The notes: generated from the letters alone by a model not told the origin. 14,588 nucleotides of DNA from JBFELO01 sp041552055 (GCA_041552055.1 JBFELO010000112.1:1-14588); one strand, 5' to 3'; counted from the first letter of the stretch, positions 1 to 11,437 are shown. Numbers and translations are program-made.

Positions 1-429
1 AGCTGGTCGACGAAGCGCAGCAAGGTCGGAAGCTTCTTGTCGGGCGCCACGTCCCACAGCGAGGCCGAGCACTCCTCGAAGTAGAGCGCGATGCCCAGCC
101 CGAACTCGCGGGCGAGGTCCTCGACAATGGCTCGGAGCTCGGGGGTCGCGTACGCCATCAACATGTGGGCATCCAGATAGTCGATATGCAACCCTGCCCG
201 GAGCGCGTGCTCGATCTGGGCGCGCAGTTCGCTTCGCACCTCTTCCGGATCGATGGCGGCGGCCCGGAATTCGCCTTCGGACGCGAAGAAGTGACCGTTG
301 GCGTCGACCAGAGAGGGAACTCTCGACGCTCCCAGGACCGGGCCCCACTTGTAGTGCCCCCACTCGGAGTTGAAAGTGAGGTGGATCCCGACGCCGACCT
401 CGTGGTGGTCCTTCAGGATCTCCACCGCC

Positions 430-437
<8 letters not shown>
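1..437 (-). pseudogene. YdjC/ChbG-family carbohydrate deacetylase, 5'-truncated and running off the window
   Basis: The minus-strand frame is open from about 485 to the window edge. From about 437 it reads like the middle of a YdjC/ChbG deacetylase, a family that removes acetyl groups from sugars or oligosaccharides. Visible motifs are VGVGIHLTFNSEW, YKWGPVL, VPSLVDANGHF and HIDYLDAHM, the last resembling the family's metal-binding THxDSHxH block. The usual first 45-60 residues, including the NADDFG metal-binding motif, are absent: the frame has a TGA at 488-486, and upstream DNA encodes the intact C-terminus of the neighbouring peptidase. Recognisable homology starts at the peptidase stop codon. 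The only early start, GTG at 425, would give a protein without the first active-site strand. I read this as a gene broken by deletion or rearrangement. A chimeric assembly join is the alternative. The C-terminus lies outside the window, so nothing can be said about it. Family assignment is fairly sure; pseudogene status is inferred. Confidence 0.7.
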
Positions 438-2622
<2,185 letters not shown>

Positions 2623-2630
2623 ATGGCGAC

Positions 2631-2636
2631 TCTATA
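2631..2636 (-). promoter_or_regulatory. possible -10 element of the prolyl oligopeptidase gene
   Basis: TATAGA on the minus strand, eight bases before the ATG. A normal start about seven bases downstream would place transcription almost at the start codon. No convincing -35 is seen at 16-18 bp, so this is a weak call. Confidence 0.3.
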
Positions 2637-2700
2637 CGAGCCGGCCGGCGGATGGTTCCGTCGGATCGCGGGTGGAGACGAACAGAGTTCGCGCGGTCTT

Positions 2701-2800
2701 GGTTCCGGGCCCGTCTCGGTCTACGTCTCCTTGTCCGAATCGGGCGTCGGGTCCCGGTGGCGCGATCGGAGACGGGCCCGGAAACGGAGACGGAGACGGG
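2701..2800. repeat. inverted repeat built from degenerate hexamers
   Basis: A perfect 15-bp inverted repeat pairs 2703-2717 (TTCCGGGCCCGTCTC) with 2769-2783, with a 51-base loop. The right side reads in register as hexamers: GGAGAC, GGGCCC, GGAAAC, GGAGAC, GGAGAC (2768-2797). The left side carries the complementary set (GGGCCC, GTCTCG, GTCTAC, GTCTCC). It fills much of the 290-base gap between the divergent peptidase genes. No gene is seen in that gap. It may be a dispersed intergenic repeat or an mRNA/DNA hairpin; its function is unknown. Confidence 0.7.
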
Positions 2801-2841
2801 GGCTCTGCGTGAGGCAAGCGAACAGGCATTGCCCACCGCGG

Positions 2842-2847
2842 TATACT
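2842..2847 (+). promoter_or_regulatory. possible -10 element of the M23 peptidase gene
   Basis: TATACT lies 66 bases before the chosen M23 start at 2913. It is also nine bases before an in-frame ATG at 2856. No clear -35 is visible. If transcription starts about seven bases downstream, the ATG at 2856 could be a leaderless start that adds 19 mostly basic residues. Confidence 0.3.
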
Positions 2848-2912
2848 CACGCCAAATGGGCGCGAGAGGTGCGATATCCCGGGGACGGGAACGGCGAAGG
2901 AAGCACGCGGCG

Positions 2913-4136
2913 ATGGGTTCGATGCGAGGCGACGGCCTGATGTTGGCCCTCGGTGTGGCTCTGTGCCTCGGGGGATGTGGCGGCGTCAGCGCGGTGGATC
3001 CCGTCGAGACCGAGCCCATCTCTGTCGCGGCGATAGACCCGTTCCACCCTCCCGTCAGCACGGAGGTCAGATCCGGGGACACCATCGAGAGCGTGAGCCG
3101 TCGGCTGGCCGGGGATGAGTGGCGGCGCTGGCGAGATGCACTCGTCACCGAACTCGATCCTCGGCGGCTCCTGCCCGGAACCCGCTTCGAGGGGCGGTGC
3201 ACACCGGCCGGCGAGCTCGAGGAGCTCACGGTCTTGCTGGATCGCAGGTCCGAGCTCCACCTGGCCCGCGTTGGGGAGGACATTCGAGTCGAGATGATTG
3301 TGCGCCCGTTGACGAGCGAGGTCGTACGGATCGAAGGCGAGGTCACATCTTCGCTGTTCGGCGCGATAGAGGACGCCGGTGCGCGGCCCGAGTTGGCGGT
3401 CGATATCGCGCAGGTGTACCAGTGGGACATCGACTTCTTCCGCGACGTCCGCAAGGGCGATCGTTTCGTGGCCGTGGTCGACCACCAGACGGTGACCGAA
3501 GAGTTTTACGGCTACGGAACGCTGTTTGCGGCGCGCTACATCAACGATGGGCGCACCTACGACGCCGTGATCTACCCGGACGACGACGGTCGTCTCGGGT
3601 ACTACGATGTCGAAGGTCGCGCTCTCCGCAAACAGTTCCTCCGATCACCCCTCAAGTTCAGTCGGATTACCTCGCGGTTCAGCATGAGCAGGTTTCATCC
3701 GGTGTTGAAACGACGGCTCCCCCACTACGGTGTCGACTACGGGGCGCCGGTCGGGACATCCGTATTGGTCACCGCGGACGGTACCGTCACGTTCCTCGGG
3801 AGAAACGGTGGTGCCGGCAGAATGATTCGCGTCCGACATCCGAACGGCTACGAAACCCACTATCTCCACCTGAGCCGGTACGCCTCCGGGATACGCAAGG
3901 GAGCCCGGGTCGTCCAGGGCCAGGTGCTCGGTTACGTGGGGTCCTCCGGGTTGTCGACCGGTCCTCATCTCGACTACCGAGTGCAGCAGAACGGGCGGTG
4001 GATCAACCCCCTGACCATCAGCTCGCCGCCCACCAAACCACTCGACGCCAGTCGACTGCAGCGATTCCTGGCGCACGCTCTCGCGGTCCTGGAGCTCCTG
4101 GAAGGGCGTGAGGCGCCGGTTGGTGCACGATGTTGA
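2913..4136 (+). CDS. M23 (MepM-like) murein endopeptidase, predicted lipoprotein
   Basis: A 407-residue zinc metallopeptidase predicted to cut peptide cross-links in peptidoglycan in the periplasm. The N-terminus is lipoprotein-like: hydrophobic LMLALGVALCLGG followed by Cys. Next comes a region with VRSGDTIESVSRRL, typical of the LysM/OapA-like part of MepM relatives, then a middle domain (SLFGAIEDAG, WDIDFFRDVRKGDRF), then the M23 domain. Zinc-site residues are visible: His271 and Asp275 in HYGVDYGAP, the HYLHLS block at 316-320, and His352 in GPHLDYR. The domain looks intact. The start at 2913 is chosen for the AGGAAG Shine-Dalgarno at 2898-2903 and because it gives a compact signal peptide; ATG 2922 and ATG 2856 are alternatives. 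It is transcribed away from the prolyl oligopeptidase gene. Exact bond specificity cannot be read from sequence. Confidence 0.93.
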   Translation: MGSMRGDGLMLALGVALCLGGCGGVSAVDPVETEPISVAAIDPFHPPVSTEVRSGDTIESVSRRLAGDEWRRWRDALVTELDPRRLLPGTRFEGRCTPAGELEELTVLLDRRSELHLARVGEDIRVEMIVRPLTSEVVRIEGEVTSSLFGAIEDAGARPELAVDIAQVYQWDIDFFRDVRKGDRFVAVVDHQTVTEEFYGYGTLFAARYINDGRTYDAVIYPDDDGRLGYYDVEGRALRKQFLRSPLKFSRITSRFSMSRFHPVLKRRLPHYGVDYGAPVGTSVLVTADGTVTFLGRNGGAGRMIRVRHPNGYETHYLHLSRYASGIRKGARVVQGQVLGYVGSSGLSTGPHLDYRVQQNGRWINPLTISSPPTKPLDASRLQRFLAHALAVLELLEGREAPVGARC

Positions 4137-4277
4137 TGCGAGAACGGCGCCGCGAGTGGTAAGATCCTGCGACTTCATCGCTCGTCGCGCACCGGAGGTG
4201 GGTTCCGTGACGTCGTCATGCCCTGATCAGCGCAAGTCGAGTATGGTCCGTTCGATGCTGCCCGGAAGGGATCGCTA
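4137..4277. other. intergenic gap before the GHMP kinase
   Basis: No gene is seen. A TAAGAT hexamer at 4160-4165 and TTGATG at 4133-4138 resemble promoter elements, but they are 21 bp apart, too wide for a standard sigma70 promoter. A Shine-Dalgarno, GGAAGGG, lies at 4264-4270. Confidence 0.3.
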
Positions 4278-5288
4278 GTGCGGGTCGCGGTGACGGCTCC
4301 CTGTCGGGTCGACATGGCGGGCGGAACGCTCGACATCTGGCCCCTCGGTCTGTTGCATCACGGATCGCTGACGGTGAACGTGGCGATCCCGACCAGAGTC
4401 AGGATGGAGGTCGAGTTCGCGGGGCCGGTCGGACATGTCGAGCATGCCGAGGGAGACGGGCCGTTGCGGATGCTGGGCCCGGAGGACACGGCCCACGACC
4501 TCACGGCCGCAGTCTGCTTCGCACTTCGATCGACCGGTCGAGTTCGGGTGCGGGTCTTCGAACAGGCGCCGGTCGGATCCGGGCTCGGCGGCTCCTCGAG
4601 CTATGCGGTCGCGCTCGCGAGGGGCGTGCTCGCGCTCGAGGAAAGGTCGATGGGGGAACGCGCCCTGGTTGCCCTGCTGCGGGATCTCGAGGCGCGGGTT
4701 CTCGGGATTCCGACCGGCACCCAGGACCACTGGGCGGCGATCCGGGGCGGTGTCCTGGCGGTGCACATCGAGCCTGGAAGCGAGTCGATCGAGCGACTGC
4801 AGGTCGATCAGAATTGGGTTTCGGAACGGCTCACGGTGTTCTTCACGGGCATCAACCATCACTCGGGCATGGTCAACTGGGAGGTCATCCGGCGGCGACT
4901 GGATGGCGACGAATCGACCAGGTCGGCTCTCGAGTCGATCGCGGATGCCGCACGATTGTGCCGACAGGCGCTCCTCGCGCAGGACGAGCACGAAGTGGGC
5001 GTGGCCGTGGCTGCGGAGTGGGCAGCCCGCAGGCGTCTCGCGCCGGAGGTGTGTCCGGATGATGTGGAGAAGGCGGTGCGCCGTGCGCGGGACGCCGGCG
5101 CGACCGCTGTGAAGGCGTGCGGGGCCGGGGGTGGCGGCAGTCTGCTGGTGTGGCATCCACCGGGATTTCGCGACCGGATCGCCGAGGCGCTGTTCGATGC
5201 CGCGCCGTCGGGTCGAATCCTGGAGTCGGGCGTTGCTCGCGACGGTTGCGAGGTGCTCCAAGTCTCAACGTCGGCGGCGCGATACTGA
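4278..5288 (+). CDS. GHMP-superfamily sugar/small-molecule kinase
   Basis: A 336-residue ATP-dependent kinase of the galactokinase/homoserine/mevalonate/phosphomevalonate superfamily, predicted cytoplasmic. All three family motifs are present: the N-terminal APCRVDMAGGTLDIWPL (7-23), the phosphate-binding loop PVGSGLGGSSSYAVAL (98-113), and the C-terminal glycine-rich KACGAGGGGSLL (279-290). The overall form recalls the D-glycero-D-manno-heptose 7-phosphate kinase/predicted galactokinase-mevalonate kinase group, but nothing nearby identifies the sugar. Neither nucleotide-sugar nor lipopolysaccharide genes adjoin it. The start is GTG at 4278, seven bases after GGAAGGG, and translation from there begins directly with the first motif. 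It stands alone: the next gene is convergent, and a hairpin follows the stop at once. Kinase family is confident; substrate is unknown. Confidence 0.88.
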   Translation: MRVAVTAPCRVDMAGGTLDIWPLGLLHHGSLTVNVAIPTRVRMEVEFAGPVGHVEHAEGDGPLRMLGPEDTAHDLTAAVCFALRSTGRVRVRVFEQAPVGSGLGGSSSYAVALARGVLALEERSMGERALVALLRDLEARVLGIPTGTQDHWAAIRGGVLAVHIEPGSESIERLQVDQNWVSERLTVFFTGINHHSGMVNWEVIRRRLDGDESTRSALESIADAARLCRQALLAQDEHEVGVAVAAEWAARRRLAPEVCPDDVEKAVRRARDAGATAVKACGAGGGGSLLVWHPPGFRDRIAEALFDAAPSGRILESGVARDGCEVLQVSTSAARY

Positions 5289-5316
5289 CGGGGTGGCGAG
5301 AGAAAAGACCGCCCCG
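5289..5316 (+). terminator. hairpin directly after the GHMP kinase stop
   Basis: CGGGGTGG (5289-5296) pairs with CCGCCCCG (5309-5316), eight pairs with one G-T, around a 12-base loop. It begins at the base after the stop codon. No T-run follows on the plus strand, so it is a weak intrinsic terminator at best. It overlaps the minus-strand terminator of the BON genes, so the two would be alternative structures. Confidence 0.4.
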
Positions 5317-5336
5317 CCGGTGTCACCGAACGGGGC
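5299..5336 (-). terminator. intrinsic terminator of the kbp-BON transcription unit
   Basis: Read on the minus strand, GCCCCG, TT, CGG, a five-base loop, CCG, G, CGGGGC forms a GC-rich hairpin (5336-5311). It is followed by GGTCTTTTCTCT (5310-5299), a pyrimidine tract with four consecutive T. It starts 11 bases after the BON stop codon and lies between convergent genes. Confidence 0.65.
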
Positions 5337-5347
5337 AATCTGGAGTA

Positions 5348-5608
5348 TCACTGCTGGTGATTGTGGATGTGTGGATCGGTGATCTTGATGTTGTTCAAGA
5401 TGTTGTCCGCGCCCACCATGCGTTTGAAGTGCTCCATGACGCGCGCCGCAACGTCTCGGCTGGGCGCCACGCCTCGGAGGGTGATGAACTTGCCCTCGAT
5501 GGTCGCGGTGAGGTTTTCGACGCCGAGGTTCATCCGTTCGATCTGACGCACGGCTCGCCTCATTCTTGTATGTACGGCCGCCATGAATCGATCGAACAAG
5601 CCCCTCAT
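5348..5608 (-). CDS. small BON-domain protein
   Basis: An 86-residue protein consisting almost entirely of one BON domain, a small fold linked to membrane, surface or ligand binding. The core LGVENLTATIEGKFITLRGV, then a helix and NILNNIKI, parallels the N-terminal half of the Kbp-like protein upstream (LGVTNLGAKIEGKMVTLTGD, then NTLNAIRI). The C-terminus is a short histidine-rich tail, DPHIHNHQQ. There is no signal peptide and no LysM domain. The ATG at 5608 is chosen because AGGAGAGG lies eight bases upstream; the open frame extends to 5659 but that ATG lacks such a site. It lies 99 bases after the kbp-like gene on the same strand, probably co-transcribed, and ends at an intrinsic terminator. 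It looks like a paralogue that lost, or never had, the LysM half. The precise role is unknown. Confidence 0.8.
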   Translation of the reverse strand: MRGLFDRFMAAVHTRMRRAVRQIERMNLGVENLTATIEGKFITLRGVAPSRDVAARVMEHFKRMVGADNILNNIKITDPHIHNHQQ

Positions 5609-5671
5609 CGGGTGATCCTCTCCTGAAGTTATTCGCGCGTCCCGGTCGGAAAGTTTCATTCGTTCATTCGA

Positions 5672-5688
5672 GCGCGGGGCGTCCGCGC
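5672..5688. other. hairpin between the two BON genes
   Basis: GCGCGG (5672-5677) and CCGCGC (5683-5688) form a perfect six-pair stem with a five-base loop. No T-run follows on the minus strand. It could attenuate transcription or shape the message between the two genes. Confidence 0.35.
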
Positions 5689-5707
5689 CTGTATCGACCC
5701 AAAGGCC

Positions 5708-6151
5708 TCACGCATCGGGGATGCGGAGCTTCTGTCCCGGCTTGATGAGGTCAGGGTTGTCCAGGGTCTCGCGGTTTGCGTCGAAGATCTTCATGTACTC
5801 GTTCGCTTTGCCGTAGTACTTCAGCGCGATCCCGCTGAGAGTATCGCCGGGTTGGACCTCGTACAACACCTCCTGCGATTGCTCGACCTCGACTGGCGCG
5901 GGCTCGGGCTTTGGCTCGGGCTTGGGCGCCTCCGGGATACGGATGGCGTTGAGCGTGTTGTCCGTCTTGACCCTGACGTTGAACTCCGCCATGACCTTGG
6001 CCTTGGCCTCCATGGACGGTGCGTCGCCGGTGAGAGTCACCATCTTGCCCTCGATCTTGGCGCCGAGGTTGGTGACGCCGAGGCCCATGGCCTCTATTTC
6101 TCCGAGGGCGTCGTGGACCTTCTCCTCGAACGATCTTCCGAATAGACCCAT
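5708..6151 (-). CDS. kbp: BON-LysM protein, Kbp (YgaU) homologue
   Basis: A 147-residue protein with the order of E. coli Kbp/YgaU (149 residues), a cytoplasmic potassium-binding protein. A BON domain (about 12-73) is followed by a proline/glutamate linker (PKPEPKPEPAP, 76-86) and a LysM domain (about 97-145; YEVQPGDTLSGIALKYYG, ending KPGQKLRIPDA). The start MGLF and the ending resemble E. coli Kbp closely. There is no signal peptide, consistent with a cytoplasmic protein. AGGAGG lies eight bases before the ATG, and a promoter with 5/6 matches at both hexamers and a 17-bp spacer lies upstream. The Pro/Glu linker is longer than in the E. coli protein. Potassium binding is inferred from the homologue. 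A general BON-LysM protein with another ligand is the alternative. Confidence 0.9.
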   Translation of the reverse strand: MGLFGRSFEEKVHDALGEIEAMGLGVTNLGAKIEGKMVTLTGDAPSMEAKAKVMAEFNVRVKTDNTLNAIRIPEAPKPEPKPEPAPVEVEQSQEVLYEVQPGDTLSGIALKYYGKANEYMKIFDANRETLDNPDLIKPGQKLRIPDA

Positions 6152-6201
6152 GTTTGTAGCCTCCTCTTTCTCCGCTCTCTCTTAGTACTGCGGACCGCGC
6201 A

Positions 6202-6230
6202 ATGATACCGGGTTGCAGTTGCGTTGTCAT
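6202..6230 (-). promoter_or_regulatory. sigma70-like promoter of the kbp-BON unit
   Basis: On the minus strand, -35 ATGACA (6230-6225) and -10 TATCAT (6207-6202) are separated by exactly 17 bp; each matches consensus at five of six positions. The predicted start near 6195 leaves a leader of about 44 bases containing AGGAGG. This is the best promoter seen in the window. Confidence 0.6.
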
Positions 6231-6552
6231 CCTCCGTAGCACTCTCGCGCGGGAAGGCGTGTGTCACAGGAGACGGAGTGTGGATCGATGTGCGGTGAGT
6301 ATCGAGGAGGGAAACGACTCGAAGGACTGCGCACCGCGTGGTCAAGGCCTGTTCACACAACTCGGGTTCTCTCCGTTCCTCTTCCCGTTCCCGTGCCCGA
6401 GCGACACTTCACGAGAGACCGCGGAAGCCTGTCTGTATTCGTCGGAAGACACGCAGTACCGAAAACCTTGGTCTTCCGGGAGTGAGGACGGGAACGGGAA
6501 GGGGTACAACGGGACGGCAGATCTTACTCGAGGGGATAGGCACAGTGTGGTC
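6231..6552. other. intergenic region between kbp and the HerA-like ATPase gene
   Basis: The gap of 442 bases (6152-6593) holds no convincing gene; open frames here lack a ribosome site and family features. It contains the kbp promoter at one end and the ATPase -10 at the other. Between them are the inverted repeat 6381-6501 and, inside its loop, a smaller stem: CGGAAGAC (6443-6450) with GTCTTCCG (6471-6478). Confidence 0.5.
6381..6501. repeat. inverted repeat of TTCCCG-type hexamers
   Basis: CTTCCCGTTCCCGT (6381-6394) and its perfect 14-bp reverse complement (6488-6501) enclose 93 bases. Both arms are short runs of the hexamer TTCCCG/CGGGAA. The design resembles the hexamer inverted repeat at 2701-2800 but with a different hexamer. 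Confidence 0.65.
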
Positions 6553-6558
6553 TATACT
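6553..6558 (+). promoter_or_regulatory. possible -10 element of the ATPase operon
   Basis: TATACT lies 35 bases before the ATPase start, giving a leader of about 28 bases with a purine-rich GAGGGGGG ribosome site at 6581-6588. The -35 region at 17 bp (GAGGGG) is not consensus. Confidence 0.35.
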
Positions 6559-6593
6559 TCGACCCTTCCAGGACTGCGCAGAGGGGGGCAGTG

Positions 6594-8932
<2,339 letters not shown>

Positions 8933-8933
<1 letters not shown>

Positions 8934-10366
8934 TGACCGGCTTGCCCCGACAACGATTTCTCGCCGTGTGGCTAGGATTCGCGCTCCTCTACACGGTGTT
9001 GGCGGGGTTGGGGCACGGCGGGCTGCGGCAGACTGGGTCGTGGCCTCGGGTCAACCAGCATCTGCTCCAGGTGCGGGCGTGGCGCGGCGATGACATCGTG
9101 CTCACCGCCCCTGATGGGAGCTCGGACCGTGTGATCGCCGTGGAGCCCAGGCTGGACGTGACGCCGTACTTCGGCGACTGGGTGATCGACGACCCGAGAG
9201 AGCGTGTGCTGCTGACCAATCTCGCCGCCGGCGTGAGGGATGACGCCGGCCGACTCCAGCCGGTGCGCTACTTGCCGGCCGACTCGCTCGCCGCGCGACT
9301 CCAGATGGAACGCCTCGAATGCCACGTGGGGAGTCCCCTCGGGCCGGCATTCCTCCTGTATCCGCTGTCTTTCGTGTTCGGCGCAGCACTGGCCACGCAG
9401 TGGCTGGCGGCGATCCTCGGGGGGCTGGCGGTGGCGCTTGCAGATCTCCTGATCGGCTGGTGTCTCAATGTTCTCCGGGGATCGAGCGCGGTCGGGTCGT
9501 ACGACCGAGGGGGGCTGTTGGCGCTGGCAGGGCTCGGGACGTTGTGGATCTGGCTGGTGCCACAGGGCGAGGTATGGATGTTCGCGCAGACGACGGCGAC
9601 CAGCGCATTGACGTTGTGCCTGGTGCTGGGTTGGCGACGAAGGTGGCTCTGGTCGGGTCTCGCGTTCGGTTTTGCGATTGCAAGTCGGCCACCTACGCTG
9701 CTGGCGCTGCCGCTGATGATCGCGATCGTCTGGTACCGTGCGCGCACGGGTTCCGGCCGGGCCCGGTCACCGTGGCGGGCGCTCGCAGCGGCAGCACTGT
9801 TCCCCGTCGCGATCGGCGTGGGGCATCTCGCGCTCAACCAGGCGCGGTTCGGTTCGCCCCTCGATTTCGGATACCGCTACCAGCTCACTCCACCCGAGCT
9901 TCGGGAGCGGATTGACGTGCACGGCACCCTGAGCCTGGCGCACCTGCCGCGAAACATCCGGTACACCCTGCTTCAGCCGCCGGTCGTGGTCAGAGATCCC
10001 GAGAGCGGATCGCCGACGTTTCCGTTCCTCGTCAGCGACCCGCATGGCATGGGTGTGTTCTTCGTGACCCCTGCGTTTCTGATGATCTTTTTCACCGCGC
10101 ACGGTCGGTGGCGGGCGAGCGGCCTGATTCTCGCCATCTGGATCAGCCTCGGTCTGATGCTGACACCGTCCATGCTGTTCTTCAACACCGGCTGGGTCCA
10201 GTGGGGAGGGCGGTACCTGATGGATGCCTGGCCTTTGTTCTTGATCCTGACCGCTTTGGGCCTGCACCGGGTGGACCGGCGGATGGGTGTGTTTTTGATC
10301 GTGCTGTCGGTGGCCTTCAATCTGTGGGCGAGCCTGCTGACGGTGGGTGGTTGGTGGCCGACGTGA
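8933..10366 (+). CDS. polytopic membrane protein, GT-C glycosyltransferase-like
   Basis: A 477-residue inner-membrane protein resembling GT-C (PMT/GT39-like) transferases, which move sugars from lipid carriers. Hydrophobic stretches appear at about 9-28, 137-180, 194-210, 221-234, 240-268, 282-302, 373-388, 397-413, 431-444 and 452-470. A hydrophilic stretch of about 100 residues (30-130) sits between the first and second, probably outside the membrane. Segments typical of these proteins are NQARFGSPLDFGYRY (302-316) and WVQWGGRYLMDAWPLF (421-436). A catalytic Asp/Glu in the first loop cannot be fixed from one sequence. The ATG overlaps the ATPase stop by one base, with GAGGGGG upstream as ribosome site. 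The earlier in-frame TTG at 8930 is less likely. Donor and acceptor are unknown; it may be a non-enzymatic membrane protein of similar shape. Confidence 0.75.
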
Positions 10367-10410
10367 CGCGCAGTCGTCGGGCCTGTAGGATCTGACATCG
10401 GAGTGTTCGG

Positions 10411-10890
10411 ATGTTGAGCTCATACTTGCAGTTACTGGTGTTGGTCAGGCACGGTCAGGCGATGAGCACCGAGGAAGACCCCTCGCGTCCGCTCAGCGTC
10501 ACAGGTCGCCAGCAGTCCGAGAGTATGTCGAGCTGGGTCGCCCGGCTCGGCTTGCGGGTGGACGAGGTCTGGCACAGCGGAAAACCAAGAGCGCAGCAGA
10601 CCGCGGAGATCCTGGCCAGGGGCCTCGGGCTTGCGCCGGCTCGAATACGGCCGGTTGCCGGTCTGTCCCCGGCGGACGATGTGGAACCGATTGCGGGGGT
10701 CCTCGAAGCGGATCGGAAACCCGTGATGTTGGTCGGCCATCTGCCGTTCTTGAACAAGCTCGCGAGCCGTCTCCTGACCGGGGACGCCGACCGTGCCAGC
10801 CTCCGTTTCGCAGAGGTCGGGGTAGTGGTGTTGACCCGGAACTCCGGCCGTTGGCTCCTGGTGGCCCTCATCAGCCCCGAGATGACATAG
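10411..10890 (+). CDS. sixA: SixA-type phosphohistidine phosphatase
   Basis: A 159-residue member of the histidine phosphatase superfamily in its short SixA form, which removes phosphate from phosphohistidine on signalling or phosphotransfer proteins in the cytoplasm. The RHG motif is at residues 13-15 (LVLVRHGQA, His14 being the phosphate acceptor), followed by the conserved SGKPRAQQTAEIL with Arg60 and the second catalytic His110 in LVGHLPFL. Length matches SixA. The ATG at 10411 has GGAG at 10400-10403, seven bases upstream. It follows the membrane protein by 44 bases on the same strand and may be read through from that operon; a TAGGAT at 10386-10391 could be a -10 of its own. Its partner protein is not in the window. 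Confidence 0.9.
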   Translation: MLSSYLQLLVLVRHGQAMSTEEDPSRPLSVTGRQQSESMSSWVARLGLRVDEVWHSGKPRAQQTAEILARGLGLAPARIRPVAGLSPADDVEPIAGVLEADRKPVMLVGHLPFLNKLASRLLTGDADRASLRFAEVGVVVLTRNSGRWLLVALISPEMT

Positions 10891-10919
10891 AGAGAGCTTG
10901 AGGGCTTGATCGCCCGGCA

Positions 10920-10939
10920 CTCGCGGCTGAAGCTGCGAG
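10920..10939 (+). terminator. hairpin downstream of sixA
   Basis: CTCGCGGC (10920-10927) pairs with GCTGCGAG (10932-10939) over eight positions with one G-T, around a TGAA tetraloop, 29 bases after the sixA stop. No T-run follows, so termination is only a possibility. Confidence 0.4.
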
Positions 10940-10961
10940 CACGATGTGTGCAGGAACAGCC

Positions 10962-10987
10962 AACCACAAACGCGCAAAGACACGAAG
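10962..10987. repeat. intergenic repeat remnant, AACCACAAA...GCAAAGACACGAAG type
   Basis: The stretch reads AACCACAAACGCGCAAAG then ACACGAAG. From memory this matches a short sequence (reverse: CTTCGTGTCTTTGCG then GTTTGTGGTT) found scattered between genes in many environmental bacterial genomes. It also yields spurious reading frames. Confidence 0.55.
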
Positions 10988-11009
10988 CCTCCACCGTCCC
11001 AGGAGAGAA

Positions 11010-11070
11010 ACCGCAGATCACGCGGATGAAAGCAGATGGGAGAACGCTGCCCACAGATGACACAGATCAC
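11010..11070. repeat. intergenic repeat remnant, CGCAGAT/CACAGAT type
   Basis: The motifs CCGCAGATCACGCGGATGAA, AGCAGATGGG and CCACAGATGACACAGATCAC recur within 61 bases. This is the widespread CACAGAT/CGCAGAT/CGCGGAT intergenic repeat type, here degenerate. Read on the minus strand it gives the typical false peptide VICVICG. Confidence 0.6.
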
Positions 11071-11084
11071 CCTCCCGCCCGATG

Positions 11085-11107
11085 CAGGGAACAGGGAGCA
11101 GGGAGCA
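11085..11107. repeat. three-copy heptamer CAGGGAR
   Basis: CAGGGAA, CAGGGAG, CAGGGAG, then CA: period seven. It resembles the GGGAACAGGGAACA class of simple intergenic repeats. Confidence 0.65.
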
Positions 11108-11128
11108 CCACCCGTCCTCCCGATGACG

Positions 11129-11156
11129 ACCACAGAGGCACGGGGGAACAGAGAAG
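11129..11156. repeat. intergenic repeat remnant, ACCACAGAGGCAC type
   Basis: ACCACAGAGGCAC, then GGGGGAACAGAGAAG. It resembles the scattered CACAGAG/ACACAGAG intergenic repeat type, in degraded form. Confidence 0.45.
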
Positions 11157-11273
11157 TAGTGGGATGCACTGGCACCGAGGGCCACCGGGCGTCAAAGAAA
11201 GTCGTTTCGGGTGTCAGGTGGTCGATGCGAATGTCTCACCGATGACAGCGCCTCGTGCGGGCGTGCCGTCTTT

Positions 11274-11330
11274 GACAATGTTGGGAACCGGGCCGCAGCA
11301 CAGGAGATGACGTCAGGGCCCAACATTGTC
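11274..11330. repeat. variable-arm hairpin, unit 1
   Basis: GACAATGTTGGG (11274-11285) pairs perfectly with CCCAACATTGTC (11319-11330) across a 33-base loop (11286-11318). Confidence 0.8.
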
Positions 11331-11437
11331 CAAGGGGGCACCCACGGGGAGCGCCTCGGGGACAGAGCGCCTCGGGTGTCAGCGAGTTGCCGCGAACGGC
11401 AAGTCGATGACATCGCCTCCTGCGGGAGTGCCGTCTT

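Noticed and set aside
10432..11175. Minus-strand frame of 247 codons over sixA and the repeat block
   Set aside because: Its VICVICG-like and SLRVCGW-like stretches come from intergenic repeats, and the rest is antisense to the well-supported sixA gene.
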